From Actinomycetota bacterium (GTDB lineage Bacteria > Actinomycetota > Actinomycetes > Nanopelagicales > Nanopelagicaceae): 17,144 nt of DNA. The translations under genes were made by a program, and so were the position numbers. The notes under the pieces were generated by a model, which worked only from the letters and a program-made list of their open reading frames with translations, did no database searches and was not told where the DNA came from. Below, in pieces: positions 6,628-13,081 of the stretch; position 1 is the stretch's first letter, and each line of letters starts with the position of its first letter. The stretch is from positions 1-17,144 of the forward strand of contig RHAU01000005.1 in NCBI GenBank assembly GCA_010032125.1, given 5' to 3'.

Positions 6628-7184
6628 ATTCGGCTCTTCTTCAGTCGTTCTCGCGCTTCCTTGAGTTGTGGACTTTCGCGAAAAGATGACGGCAAAGTTG
6701 AAAGCGCACTTCGAGTGGCGATGAGAGCGGCATTCGTTCCACTTGTGAAACCTGGAGGCGTGGGCCAGCCATAGAGGCGGCGAGCCCACAACGGAAGTGC
6801 GGAGCCAGCAAGCGCTGCAATACCGCCCCACAATGGAGCGATAGGTGTGCCAAATCGAATTAATGGCGGTAGAGGTGGAAGGGCAATGAACAACGCTGCT
6901 CTCTTTGCATCATCAGAAGCTCGTAGTTCCGGCAATATGTCTTCAAAATATTTCTGCATTGAATCGACAGAGTTGGGAACTTTGCTCGCTTCAATGCCTA
7001 CAAACTCAGCAAAAAGAACCATCTCTCTTACATATTGATCCTGCTCTGTTTGACTTAATTTTAATCCTGAACGGAGCGCTGTATCTAGGAAAGCATCAAC
7101 CATCGCCATGTGAACCCAGAGCAGAAGATGAGGATCATCAAGTCCTAGCTGCGTTGAATCTGGCGAGAAATACCCGCCACTCAT
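6624..7184 (-). CDS. MpaB/DUF2236-like protein, N-terminally truncated
   Basis: A 186-residue protein matching only the C-terminal part of the oxygenase MpaB (DUF2236) family. Recognisable pieces are DDPHLLLWVH (about 16-25), VDAFL, the APPMPLP-like ALPPLPPL, and LPLWARRLYGWP (about 129-140). The N-terminal 100 or so residues of the family, which contain the HG...GRL region linked to haem or metal chemistry in related latex-clearing-type proteins, are absent. Upstream is the end of marC, so no hidden extension exists. The start ATG overlaps the marC stop (ATGA), and its stop overlaps the next ATG. Translation therefore looks intentional, but oxygenase activity is doubtful. It is either a degraded gene kept for coupling or a shortened variant with a new role. 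Confidence 0.7.
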   Translation of the reverse strand: MSGGYFSPDSTQLGLDDPHLLLWVHMAMVDAFLDTALRSGLKLSQTEQDQYVREMVLFAEFVGIEASKVPNSVDSMQKYFEDILPELRASDDAKRAALFIALPPLPPLIRFGTPIAPLWGGIAALAGSALPLWARRLYGWPTPPGFTSGTNAALIATRSALSTLPSSFRESPQLKEARERLKKSRI

Positions 7185-7786
7185 CCCAGAAGTTCCTTTA
7201 TACCTGTTATCAACATTTCAAATGCAATAGCAGCTGTAAGAAGGCCAGCAATCTTCGCAAGGAGCATCACGCCCGATTCCTTGATAACGGAGACAATGCT
7301 GGTAGCAAATGTCAGTGTCATTCCAATAATTAAATGTGCACCAATGACAGCGAGTGCAAGAGCGCTCGTCATAGCAGCGCCTTCTACTCGCTGTGAGAAG
7401 AGCATGATTGTGACAATTGCGCCAGGACCTGCCAGAAGTGGTGTCCCGAGTGGAACGAGCGCGAGACTCTTGACGTTGTTTGTCGCGCTCTGATCAGTAC
7501 CTTTCAAGAGATCTAAGGAGACAAGCAATAAGAGCAAGCCACCTGCGCCCTGAAGAGCTGGAATTGAAATATCAAGATAACTCACGATGAGTTGTCCGAA
7601 TACAGCGAATATCGCAATGATTGAAAGTGAGGTAAGCGCCGCGAGCCAAGCCATGCGAACTTGATCTCTCCGCTTCTGATGCGATGTCAAAGACAAAAAC
7701 AGCGGGGTGGCACCAGGTGGATCGAGAATGACAAGTAGTGTGACAAATGCTTGTAGTCCAAAAGTTAGTGCAGTTAATTCGTTCAC
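7181..7786 (-). CDS. MarC/YchE/YhgN family integral membrane protein
   Basis: A 201-residue inner-membrane protein with about six hydrophobic segments. MarC features are FVTLLVILDPPGATPLFLSLT near the N-terminus, GAGGLLLLLVSLDLL, PLGTPLLAGPGAIVTIMLFS, and the ending AGLLTAAIAFEMLITGIKEL. Length is normal for the family. Its substrate and role are unsettled: the family was once linked to antibiotic resistance, and small-molecule export has been proposed. The start overlaps the stop of the PHP gene and the stop overlaps the next gene (both ATGA), so it sits in a translationally coupled run. Confidence 0.92.
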   Translation of the reverse strand: MNELTALTFGLQAFVTLLVILDPPGATPLFLSLTSHQKRRDQVRMAWLAALTSLSIIAIFAVFGQLIVSYLDISIPALQGAGGLLLLLVSLDLLKGTDQSATNNVKSLALVPLGTPLLAGPGAIVTIMLFSQRVEGAAMTSALALAVIGAHLIIGMTLTFATSIVSVIKESGVMLLAKIAGLLTAAIAFEMLITGIKELLG

Positions 7787-8649
7787 ACTCTCACCACCCG
7801 ATCTTTATTTGCACGTGCACGAAGCGCTTCCCATTGTTCCGGATGGGTGGTGAACTCCGCTAATTGGTTTAGTTTTCCATCTCCGTGATAATCGCTCGAC
7901 CCAGTAATGATGAGATTTCGCTCTCGTGCGAAATTTTTCAGCGTAACTCTCTCTTCTTGGGAATGGTCGCGGTGATCGACTTCAATTCCATCCAGCCCGG
8001 CATTGACCATCTGATCTAGTGATGGAAGTGGAATGACTCGTCCGCGATGCGAGGCCAGAGGATGTGCAATTACTGCAACTCCCCCCGCTTCTTTGATTAA
8101 TCGAATCGCTAATTCCGGAGATGGTGAGTAATGACTCACATAATATTTTGATCGATTATGGAGCAACGCCGCGAAAACTTCATCGCGCGATTGAAAATAA
8201 CCTTTTGCAATAAGCGCATCTGCAAGATGGGGTCTACCTAAAGTGGCTTCTCCTTGACGCTGGGCGTGCACCTCGCTCATTGAAATCTCAATGCCAGCGC
8301 CGTTCAATCGGGCGATTATCTTCTCCATCCTCGTCAATCTGTTCTCTCGAGTCTTATTCATCTCGGCCACGAGCGGTTTATTTTCACCATCAAATAAAAG
8401 AGCAAGAATGTGAATGCTTATTCCATCACTATTCTGACAAGAAACTTCTGCTCCCAATACAAGTTGAAGCGGATCTGATTTTTGTTCAACTCTCTCAAGT
8501 TCACTTTTTGCTTCATTCCAGCCGTGGATCGTGTCATGGTCCGTTAGTGCAATCACTCCAAGCCCACGAAGGCGCGCTTTTGCGACTAACTCACTCGGAG
8601 AATCAGTTCCATCGCTGGCATTGGAATGCGTATGAAGATCGATAAGCAC
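7783..8649 (-). CDS. PHP-domain metal-dependent phosphoesterase (TrpH/YciV-like)
   Basis: A 288-residue enzyme when read from GTG at 8649, where IDLHTHSNASDGTDSP begins; the frame is open further upstream, but that part overlaps the end of the EamA gene. PHP metal-binding motifs are visible in order: DLHTHS, LTDHDT, a central Glu in LGAEVSC, VIAHPLASH, IEVDHRDH, and the C-terminal SSDYHGDG. In the best-studied relatives this arrangement hydrolyses 3',5'-nucleoside bisphosphates or trims RNA 5' ends; which applies here cannot be told. It follows the exporter gene by 10 bp and overlaps marC by 4 bp. Confidence 0.9.
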   Translation of the reverse strand: MLIDLHTHSNASDGTDSPSELVAKARLRGLGVIALTDHDTIHGWNEAKSELERVEQKSDPLQLVLGAEVSCQNSDGISIHILALLFDGENKPLVAEMNKTRENRLTRMEKIIARLNGAGIEISMSEVHAQRQGEATLGRPHLADALIAKGYFQSRDEVFAALLHNRSKYYVSHYSPSPELAIRLIKEAGGVAVIAHPLASHRGRVIPLPSLDQMVNAGLDGIEVDHRDHSQEERVTLKNFARERNLIITGSSDYHGDGKLNQLAEFTTHPEQWEALRARANKDRVVRV

Positions 8650-8659
8650 GCGCTCAAGG

Positions 8660-9568
8660 CTACTGTGCTTTTGTTGAACTTTCAGTTTCACGATTTCGAA
8701 GGACGAAGATGACGCATCCAAAAAGAAGTACTAATACTCCAGGAATCGTTCCTTGAGGTGGAACTTGTCCTATCCACCAATACGCCAGGATTGCACTTAC
8801 GGGAACTTCGAAGAAAATCACTAGAGAGACGATTGCTGGAGAGAGTCGTTTTAACGTGAGATTGAAAAGAGTATGGCCAAGAATTTGTGCGCCAAATGTA
8901 AGCGCAAGAAGAAGTAGCCACTCTCGAGCCTCGAAACCAACAATCTTGTCACCTTTAATGAGCGCAAATATCAAGGCATCGATCGAACAGACGAAGTAGC
9001 AAATGGTTGTATATGTTGAAGTATTTAATGTCCTCTGTGCATGTGCACCAAGTGTCATATACAAGGCGGCCAATGCAGCGCATGCGATCGCACAGACATC
9101 CCCGATAAAAGCTCTAGTAGATATCTGAAAGTCAATTCCGGTAATGATCAAAACTCCAATGAAAGATATAACCATGCCGATCCATGCTCGCGATGGGATG
9201 TGACCGCCAAGACGGACCATGAAATATGCAGTAAAGAGTGGCTGTAATGCGGTGAGTGCAGTACCCGCTGCAACAGTGGTGAATCGCATCGCTAGGAAAA
9301 AACAGATGAAATGGAGAGCTAACGCACTTCCAGCAGCGACTGCAATGAGAGCGGCTCGGCGAAATGCAGGATTTTTCCAATCTTGATGCCGCCTCGCAAA
9401 AGGTGCCATCAGCATTGTTCCCCACAAGTTGCGCCAAAAGATCAAAGTAAGGATTGGCATCGCACTCAAAGCGATGATGGGACCTGAGGTACCAATTCCG
9501 ATAATTCCCAATAACAACATTGGAATATCCCGACCTTGCGGCATCTTCGTGTGGTCTCTATCGCGCAC
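8660..9568 (-). CDS. EamA/DMT-family transporter
   Basis: A 302-residue membrane protein with about ten hydrophobic helices arranged as two EamA repeats. The second repeat includes GDVCAIACAALAALYMTLGAHA and ends with FFEVPVSAILAYWW. Family members export amino acids, nucleosides or other small metabolites; the substrate cannot be predicted. The start is taken as GTG 9568 because TAGGTT sits 6 nt upstream (9575-9580), consistent with a leaderless transcript; ATG 9544 is the alternative. It leads the five-gene minus-strand run and diverges from the MgtE_N/CBS gene. Confidence 0.92.
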   Translation of the reverse strand: MRDRDHTKMPQGRDIPMLLLGIIGIGTSGPIIALSAMPILTLIFWRNLWGTMLMAPFARRHQDWKNPAFRRAALIAVAAGSALALHFICFFLAMRFTTVAAGTALTALQPLFTAYFMVRLGGHIPSRAWIGMVISFIGVLIITGIDFQISTRAFIGDVCAIACAALAALYMTLGAHAQRTLNTSTYTTICYFVCSIDALIFALIKGDKIVGFEAREWLLLLALTFGAQILGHTLFNLTLKRLSPAIVSLVIFFEVPVSAILAYWWIGQVPPQGTIPGVLVLLFGCVIFVLRNRETESSTKAQ

Positions 9569-9574
9569 GGCGTT

Positions 9575-9580
9575 AACCTA
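9575..9580 (-). promoter_or_regulatory. -10 hexamer TAGGTT of a probable leaderless promoter for the EamA operon
   Basis: The complement of 9575-9580 reads TAGGTT. A 6-nt spacer, AACGCC, separates it from GTG at 9566-9568, so the predicted transcription start falls on the G of GTG. This supports the longer EamA start and gives the five-gene run its promoter. Confidence 0.5.
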
Positions 9581-9588
9581 CTATCGGA

Positions 9589-9594
9589 TAGCCT
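9589..9594 (+). promoter_or_regulatory. -10 hexamer TAGCCT upstream of the MgtE_N/CBS gene
   Basis: TAGCCT is followed 6 nt later by ATG at 9601, which is out of frame with the real gene at 9614. The predicted mRNA begins AUGGAGGUACCUG, where GGAGG (9603-9607) is the ribosome-binding site for AUG 9614. The two divergent -10 elements (9575-9580 and 9589-9594) are 8 bp apart. Confidence 0.45.
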
Positions 9595-9613
9595 TGCCTC
9601 ATGGAGGTACCTG

Positions 9614-10861
9614 ATGCGAACAGAAACAATCACTCGTATTTTTCTTGCGAAGCTCGCTGGTACTCCAGTATTTGATCCCAACGGCGATCGAGTTGGCAAA
9701 GTAAGAGATGCGGTCACTTCACTAAGAAGTGATAGACAACGCCCCCGCGTTCACGGTTTTATCGTTGAAGTACCTCAACGAAGAAAAATATTCATTCCTA
9801 TCACCCGCGTAACCTCCATTGATGATGGTGGACTCTTCATAACCGGTTCTCTCAATATTCGCCGATATGAGTTGGGTTCCGGGGAAATTCAAATCTTGGC
9901 TGAGTATTTAGATCGTGAAGCGACTCTTCTCGAATCAGGTGAGCGAGTTATTGTTGAAGACATTGCTATGGAAATATCACCAACGAAAGATTGGCACCTC
10001 TCGCATATTCATATTTTGAAAGGACAGCGCAGGCTGCGTCGCGGTGTTGCTGAAACGGTGGAGTGGCATCTCATTGAACTTGATCGACATGACCATGTGA
10101 TTCACCACAATCCTTCAGAGAGCGAAGCGCTCAATAATCTTCCAGCACAAGATCTTGTCGCTGAATTACATGAACTAGAACTCGATCGACGAGCCGAATT
10201 AGTCCGATCGCTAGACGATGACAAACTCGCTGATGTACTCGAAGAGATGGATGATGCAGATCGAGTAGAACTTGTCAGCAAACTCGAAGGTGAGCGCGTC
10301 GCTGATGTCCTCAGTGAGATGGCGCCCGATGATGCTGCTGACGTTCTGCGAGAAGTTGGTAGCGAGAAAGCAGAATCGCTGCTTAATCTGATGGAAGAAG
10401 ATGAAGCCGCAGATGTTCGCCAACTTCTCCACTATGAAGATTTTTCGGCGGGCGGAATGATGACGACCGATCCAGTCATTCTTCCAACGGATGCAACAGT
10501 CGCCGAAGCACTCGCAGCAGTTCGTCAGAAGGATTTGGCGCCAGCGCTAGCTGCTCAAGTCTTTGTCTGTCGTGCTCCGCTCGAGACGCCCACTGGTCGA
10601 CTTGTCGGAGTTGTTCATGTTCAACGTCTCTTGCGCGAACCGCCCGCGCTGTCATTGGGACTCGTCCTTGATACGCAACCTGACGCGATTTCTCCTGATA
10701 CCGGACTTAACGATGTAGTGAAGCATCTTGCAAATTACAACTTAATATCTGTTCCCGTTGTCGATGAGAATGATCGACTCCTTGGAGCGGTCACGGTTGA
10801 TGATGTTCTTGACCACTTGCTTCCCGCAAATTGGCGAAACACCGAAGAGAGGGGGAACTGA
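9614..10861 (+). CDS. PRC-barrel / MgtE N-terminal / CBS-pair protein without a channel domain
   Basis: A 415-residue soluble protein. The start is ATG 9614 with GGAGG 6 nt upstream. The N-terminal 80 or so residues resemble a PRC-barrel (FLAKLAGTPVFDPNGDRVGKVRD). Residues of about 145-275 are the helical MgtE_N superhelix (LADVLEEMDDADRVELVSKL type repeats, rich in D/E). About 280-405 is a CBS pair starting GGMMTTDPVILP. In MgtE channels the N and CBS domains sense Mg2+ and gate the pore; here the five-helix pore is missing. The architecture is known in actinobacteria and is probably a Mg2+- or nucleotide-responsive adaptor. Its stop overlaps the DUF1003 start (TGATG), so DUF1003 is the obvious partner. 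Confidence 0.9.
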   Translation: MRTETITRIFLAKLAGTPVFDPNGDRVGKVRDAVTSLRSDRQRPRVHGFIVEVPQRRKIFIPITRVTSIDDGGLFITGSLNIRRYELGSGEIQILAEYLDREATLLESGERVIVEDIAMEISPTKDWHLSHIHILKGQRRLRRGVAETVEWHLIELDRHDHVIHHNPSESEALNNLPAQDLVAELHELELDRRAELVRSLDDDKLADVLEEMDDADRVELVSKLEGERVADVLSEMAPDDAADVLREVGSEKAESLLNLMEEDEAADVRQLLHYEDFSAGGMMTTDPVILPTDATVAEALAAVRQKDLAPALAAQVFVCRAPLETPTGRLVGVVHVQRLLREPPALSLGLVLDTQPDAISPDTGLNDVVKHLANYNLISVPVVDENDRLLGAVTVDDVLDHLLPANWRNTEERGN

Positions 10862-11325
10862 TGAAGGAGCGTTCACGACTTTCCATCCCCCGAGAATCTC
10901 GACGGAATTTCAAACCAAATTACGATCCAGAAATTTTTGGGCAACTCTCAGAGCGCTTCGCGCGCTTTATCGGTACTGCACGCTTCCTCGTTTACATGAC
11001 TGTATTTGTCATAACCTGGATTTTGTGGAATGTGTTTGCACCTGTCGAACTGCGGTTCGACAAATATCCATTTATCTTTCTCACACTTCTCTTATCGCTT
11101 CAAGCATCGTACGCCGCTCCACTCATTCTTCTTGCTCAGAACCGCCAGGCAGATCGTGATCGCGTTATGTCTCAAGAAGATCGCGCTCGCGATGAAAGAA
11201 ACCTTGCTGTTACTGAATTTATGGTTCGCGAGATTGCTGCAATGCGAAAGGATCTAGTCGAAGAAATCAAAACGCTTCTTGATGAGCGATCAGGTACTCA
11301 ATCCCAATCTGACACCAAGAAGTGA
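10861..11325 (+). CDS. DUF1003 membrane protein
   Basis: A 154-residue protein with a basic cytoplasmic N-terminus and two membrane helices at about 45-65 (FLVYMTVFVITWILWNVF) and 72-96 (YPFIFLTLLLSLQASYAAPLIL). A highly charged helical tail follows (AQNRQADRDRV, then an acidic/basic coiled stretch). These features define DUF1003, whose function is unknown. The start is ATG 10861 behind GAGGGGG, overlapping the previous stop by one base; the in-frame TTG at 10831 is less likely. It is coupled to the MgtE_N/CBS protein, suggesting that the pair forms a membrane-associated sensor. Its 3' end overlaps convergent mrp by 36 bp. Confidence 0.9.
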   Translation: MKERSRLSIPRESRRNFKPNYDPEIFGQLSERFARFIGTARFLVYMTVFVITWILWNVFAPVELRFDKYPFIFLTLLLSLQASYAAPLILLAQNRQADRDRVMSQEDRARDERNLAVTEFMVREIAAMRKDLVEEIKTLLDERSGTQSQSDTKK

Positions 11326-12414
11326 GCGCTTTCTAACTGCAAGCGCGTCAGCAATGGAGAAAAAGGCCCGTACTGCGGGATTCTCTTCATCCAATTCGAA
11401 GATTGAAGTTCCATTGTCGCCGCTTTGGCGAATATCTATTTGGAATGGAATCTGAGCGAGCAGAGGAATATCAGCGCCAACAAGTCGACTCAATCGCTCC
11501 ACCGTTTCCTGGCCGCCACCACTTCCAAAGAGAGCAATCTCTTCTCCGGTCTCAGAGATGTACGGAGACATATTTTCGACGACACCAGAAATCTGCTGCT
11601 TCAGTTGGTGCGCAATTCGACCAGCACGTTCGGCAACTTCTGCTGCTGCAATTTGCGGCGTCGTTACGATGATGATTTCTGATGTTGGAATGAGTTGCCC
11701 TAATGAGATTGCAATATCTCCGGTTCCGGGAGGCAGATCAAGGAGAAGGAAATCTAAATCTCCCCAATATGCATCACTTAATAGCTGTTCCAAAACCCGA
11801 TGGAGTAACGGGCCCCGATAAGCGACTGGATCTGAACGCTCTGGCTTAAACATCTCGATGGAAACAACCTTGATGCCATCTATTTCTACCGGAATAAATG
11901 TTTGATCGATGGCAGTTGGCCTTCGTCCCTCAATGCCTAGTAATCGTGGGATCGAATGGCCATAAACATCGGCATCAAGAATTCCGACGCTAAAACCACG
12001 GAGTACAAGTGCTCGGGCAAGGTTGACAGTGACGGAGGACTTTCCTACTCCACCCTTTCCAGAGGCAATTCCAATCGTTCTCGTTAAGGAATCTGGTTGG
12101 GCAAAAGGGATAAATTTTTCTTTCCCATTTCTCAATAATTTCTTTACATTTTCCCGCTGCGCTTCATTCATCACGCCAAAATCAAGTTTTATCTCAGTAA
12201 CTCCTGCGACTTTACTTACGGCGGCATTGATATCTGCACTTAAGCGATCTCGCATAGGGCAACCGGAAATAGTGAGCAGAATCTTGATGTGAGCAGAGCC
12301 GTCTTTGAAGGAGACCGATTCGACCATTCCTAAATCGGGTAATGGTCGGTGTAATTCGGGGTCTGAAACTCCAGCAAGTGCGCTGTGAATTTTTTGGAGG
12401 ATTTCTTGACTCAT
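11290..12414 (-). CDS. mrp: Mrp/ApbC/NBP35-family Fe-S cluster carrier ATPase
   Basis: A 374-residue cytoplasmic protein. Residues 1-85 form a DUF59/MIP18-type domain with the ISGCPMRD motif (C52). The P-loop ATPase follows, with SGKGGVGKS at 118-126 including the signature lysine, DADVYGHSIPRLLG, and LLLDLPPGTGD. In Fe-S carrier homologues a C-terminal CxxC binds the cluster; here the equivalent region reads VVENMSPYISETGEEIALFG without it, as I recall is usual in actinobacterial Mrp. The role is therefore probably Fe-S transfer by analogy, not proven. It lies 6 bp after tatB in the same operon, and its end overlaps DUF1003 tail to tail. Confidence 0.93.
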   Translation of the reverse strand: MSQEILQKIHSALAGVSDPELHRPLPDLGMVESVSFKDGSAHIKILLTISGCPMRDRLSADINAAVSKVAGVTEIKLDFGVMNEAQRENVKKLLRNGKEKFIPFAQPDSLTRTIGIASGKGGVGKSSVTVNLARALVLRGFSVGILDADVYGHSIPRLLGIEGRRPTAIDQTFIPVEIDGIKVVSIEMFKPERSDPVAYRGPLLHRVLEQLLSDAYWGDLDFLLLDLPPGTGDIAISLGQLIPTSEIIIVTTPQIAAAEVAERAGRIAHQLKQQISGVVENMSPYISETGEEIALFGSGGGQETVERLSRLVGADIPLLAQIPFQIDIRQSGDNGTSIFELDEENPAVRAFFSIADALAVRKRSLLGVRLGLST

Positions 12415-12420
12415 ATAAAT

Positions 12421-12747
12421 CTAGAGAAGATCCGGATCGATTTTTGCTACGTTCTTGATTTCGTTGGTCTGTCGCTTCACTTCGTTGACAACCGGCTTGG
12501 TATCTTCAAGCGCATCGTTTATAACTTTCTTTGCAAGATTCTTTGGATTTAGATCTTTGACATCAAGATTCTCAAATCCTGGACCTAAGTTCTCCTTTAA
12601 CTCGCGAGTCGCATAAGAAGTGAAATTCCGTACTTTATGCAATATCCGAGCAAAGTCTCGTGCAGCAGTCGGTAATCTTTCTGGGCCAACCAAGAAAAGT
12701 CCGAGTACGACAAGTCCGAGGAACTCTCCCATTCCGATGCCAAACAT
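12421..12747 (-). CDS. tatB: Sec-independent translocase subunit TatB
   Basis: A 108-residue protein with a single N-terminal membrane helix (GEFLGLVVLGLFLVGPERLP, about 7-26) ending in the Tat-typical G-P-E-R-L-P hinge. An amphipathic helix and a charged cytoplasmic tail follow. TatB receives twin-arginine signal peptides together with TatC. TatA is similar but shorter; the length, the GPERLP motif and the position just upstream of mrp favour TatB. The start is ATG 12747 with AGGA 8-9 nt upstream. In mycobacteria htrA and the sigE anti-sigma gene precede tatB; here the O-methyltransferase remnant does, 22 bp away. Confidence 0.9.
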   Translation of the reverse strand: MFGIGMGEFLGLVVLGLFLVGPERLPTAARDFARILHKVRNFTSYATRELKENLGPGFENLDVKDLNPKNLAKKVINDALEDTKPVVNEVKRQTNEIKNVAKIDPDLL

Positions 12748-12769
12748 GTTTCTATCCTAAGTCTCAGCG

Positions 12770-13081
12770 CTATAACTTGGTCGCCGCGAGGACACCATCA
12801 CCAACGGGCAAAAGCATCGGGAGCCACTCGTCTGAGGATTCTGGCAATATCCATAAACCACTTACTCCTGCACCAGTTCCAACTTCCACAACCGATGTTG
12901 CCCCGATGAGATGTGCGAGATATCGCAGTAATGAACCAACCGCTGGAGTTGTGTCATATGTTCCGATCTCCGAACCGCGTTGTCGCGCTCTTTGCATAAT
13001 TTCTGTTTCCGGAATATATGAATTGGCAAAGGCGCGCATATCGCCGCGATCCGCAAAGGAAATCACAGAGTTGTCAGCCAT
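12770..13081 (-). CDS. Class-I SAM O-methyltransferase with a large in-frame internal deletion
   Basis: A 103-residue product homologous to the roughly 215-residue actinobacterial O-methyltransferase found beside sigE in mycobacteria (Rv1220c type, from memory). Residues 1-79 match the N-terminal part, including the SAM-binding loop VEVGTGAGVSGLW at 65-77. Residues of about 82-103 (SSDEWLPMLLPVGDGVLAA) match the extreme C-terminus. The intervening 110 or so residues, carrying the other SAM and metal motifs, are missing, with the joint near 12840. The frame is intact, so there is no frameshift or stop. It is unlikely to methylate anything and is best regarded as a remnant that is still translated. 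It overlaps the pepA 3' end by 19 bp. Confidence 0.8.
   Translation of the reverse strand: MADNSVISFADRGDMRAFANSYIPETEIMQRARQRGSEIGTYDTTPAVGSLLRYLAHLIGATSVVEVGTGAGVSGLWILPESSDEWLPMLLPVGDGVLAATKL

Noticed and set aside
8280..8645. 121-codon plus-strand ORF inside the PHP gene
   Set aside because: Antisense shadow of a clear PHP enzyme with all its metal motifs in the other strand.
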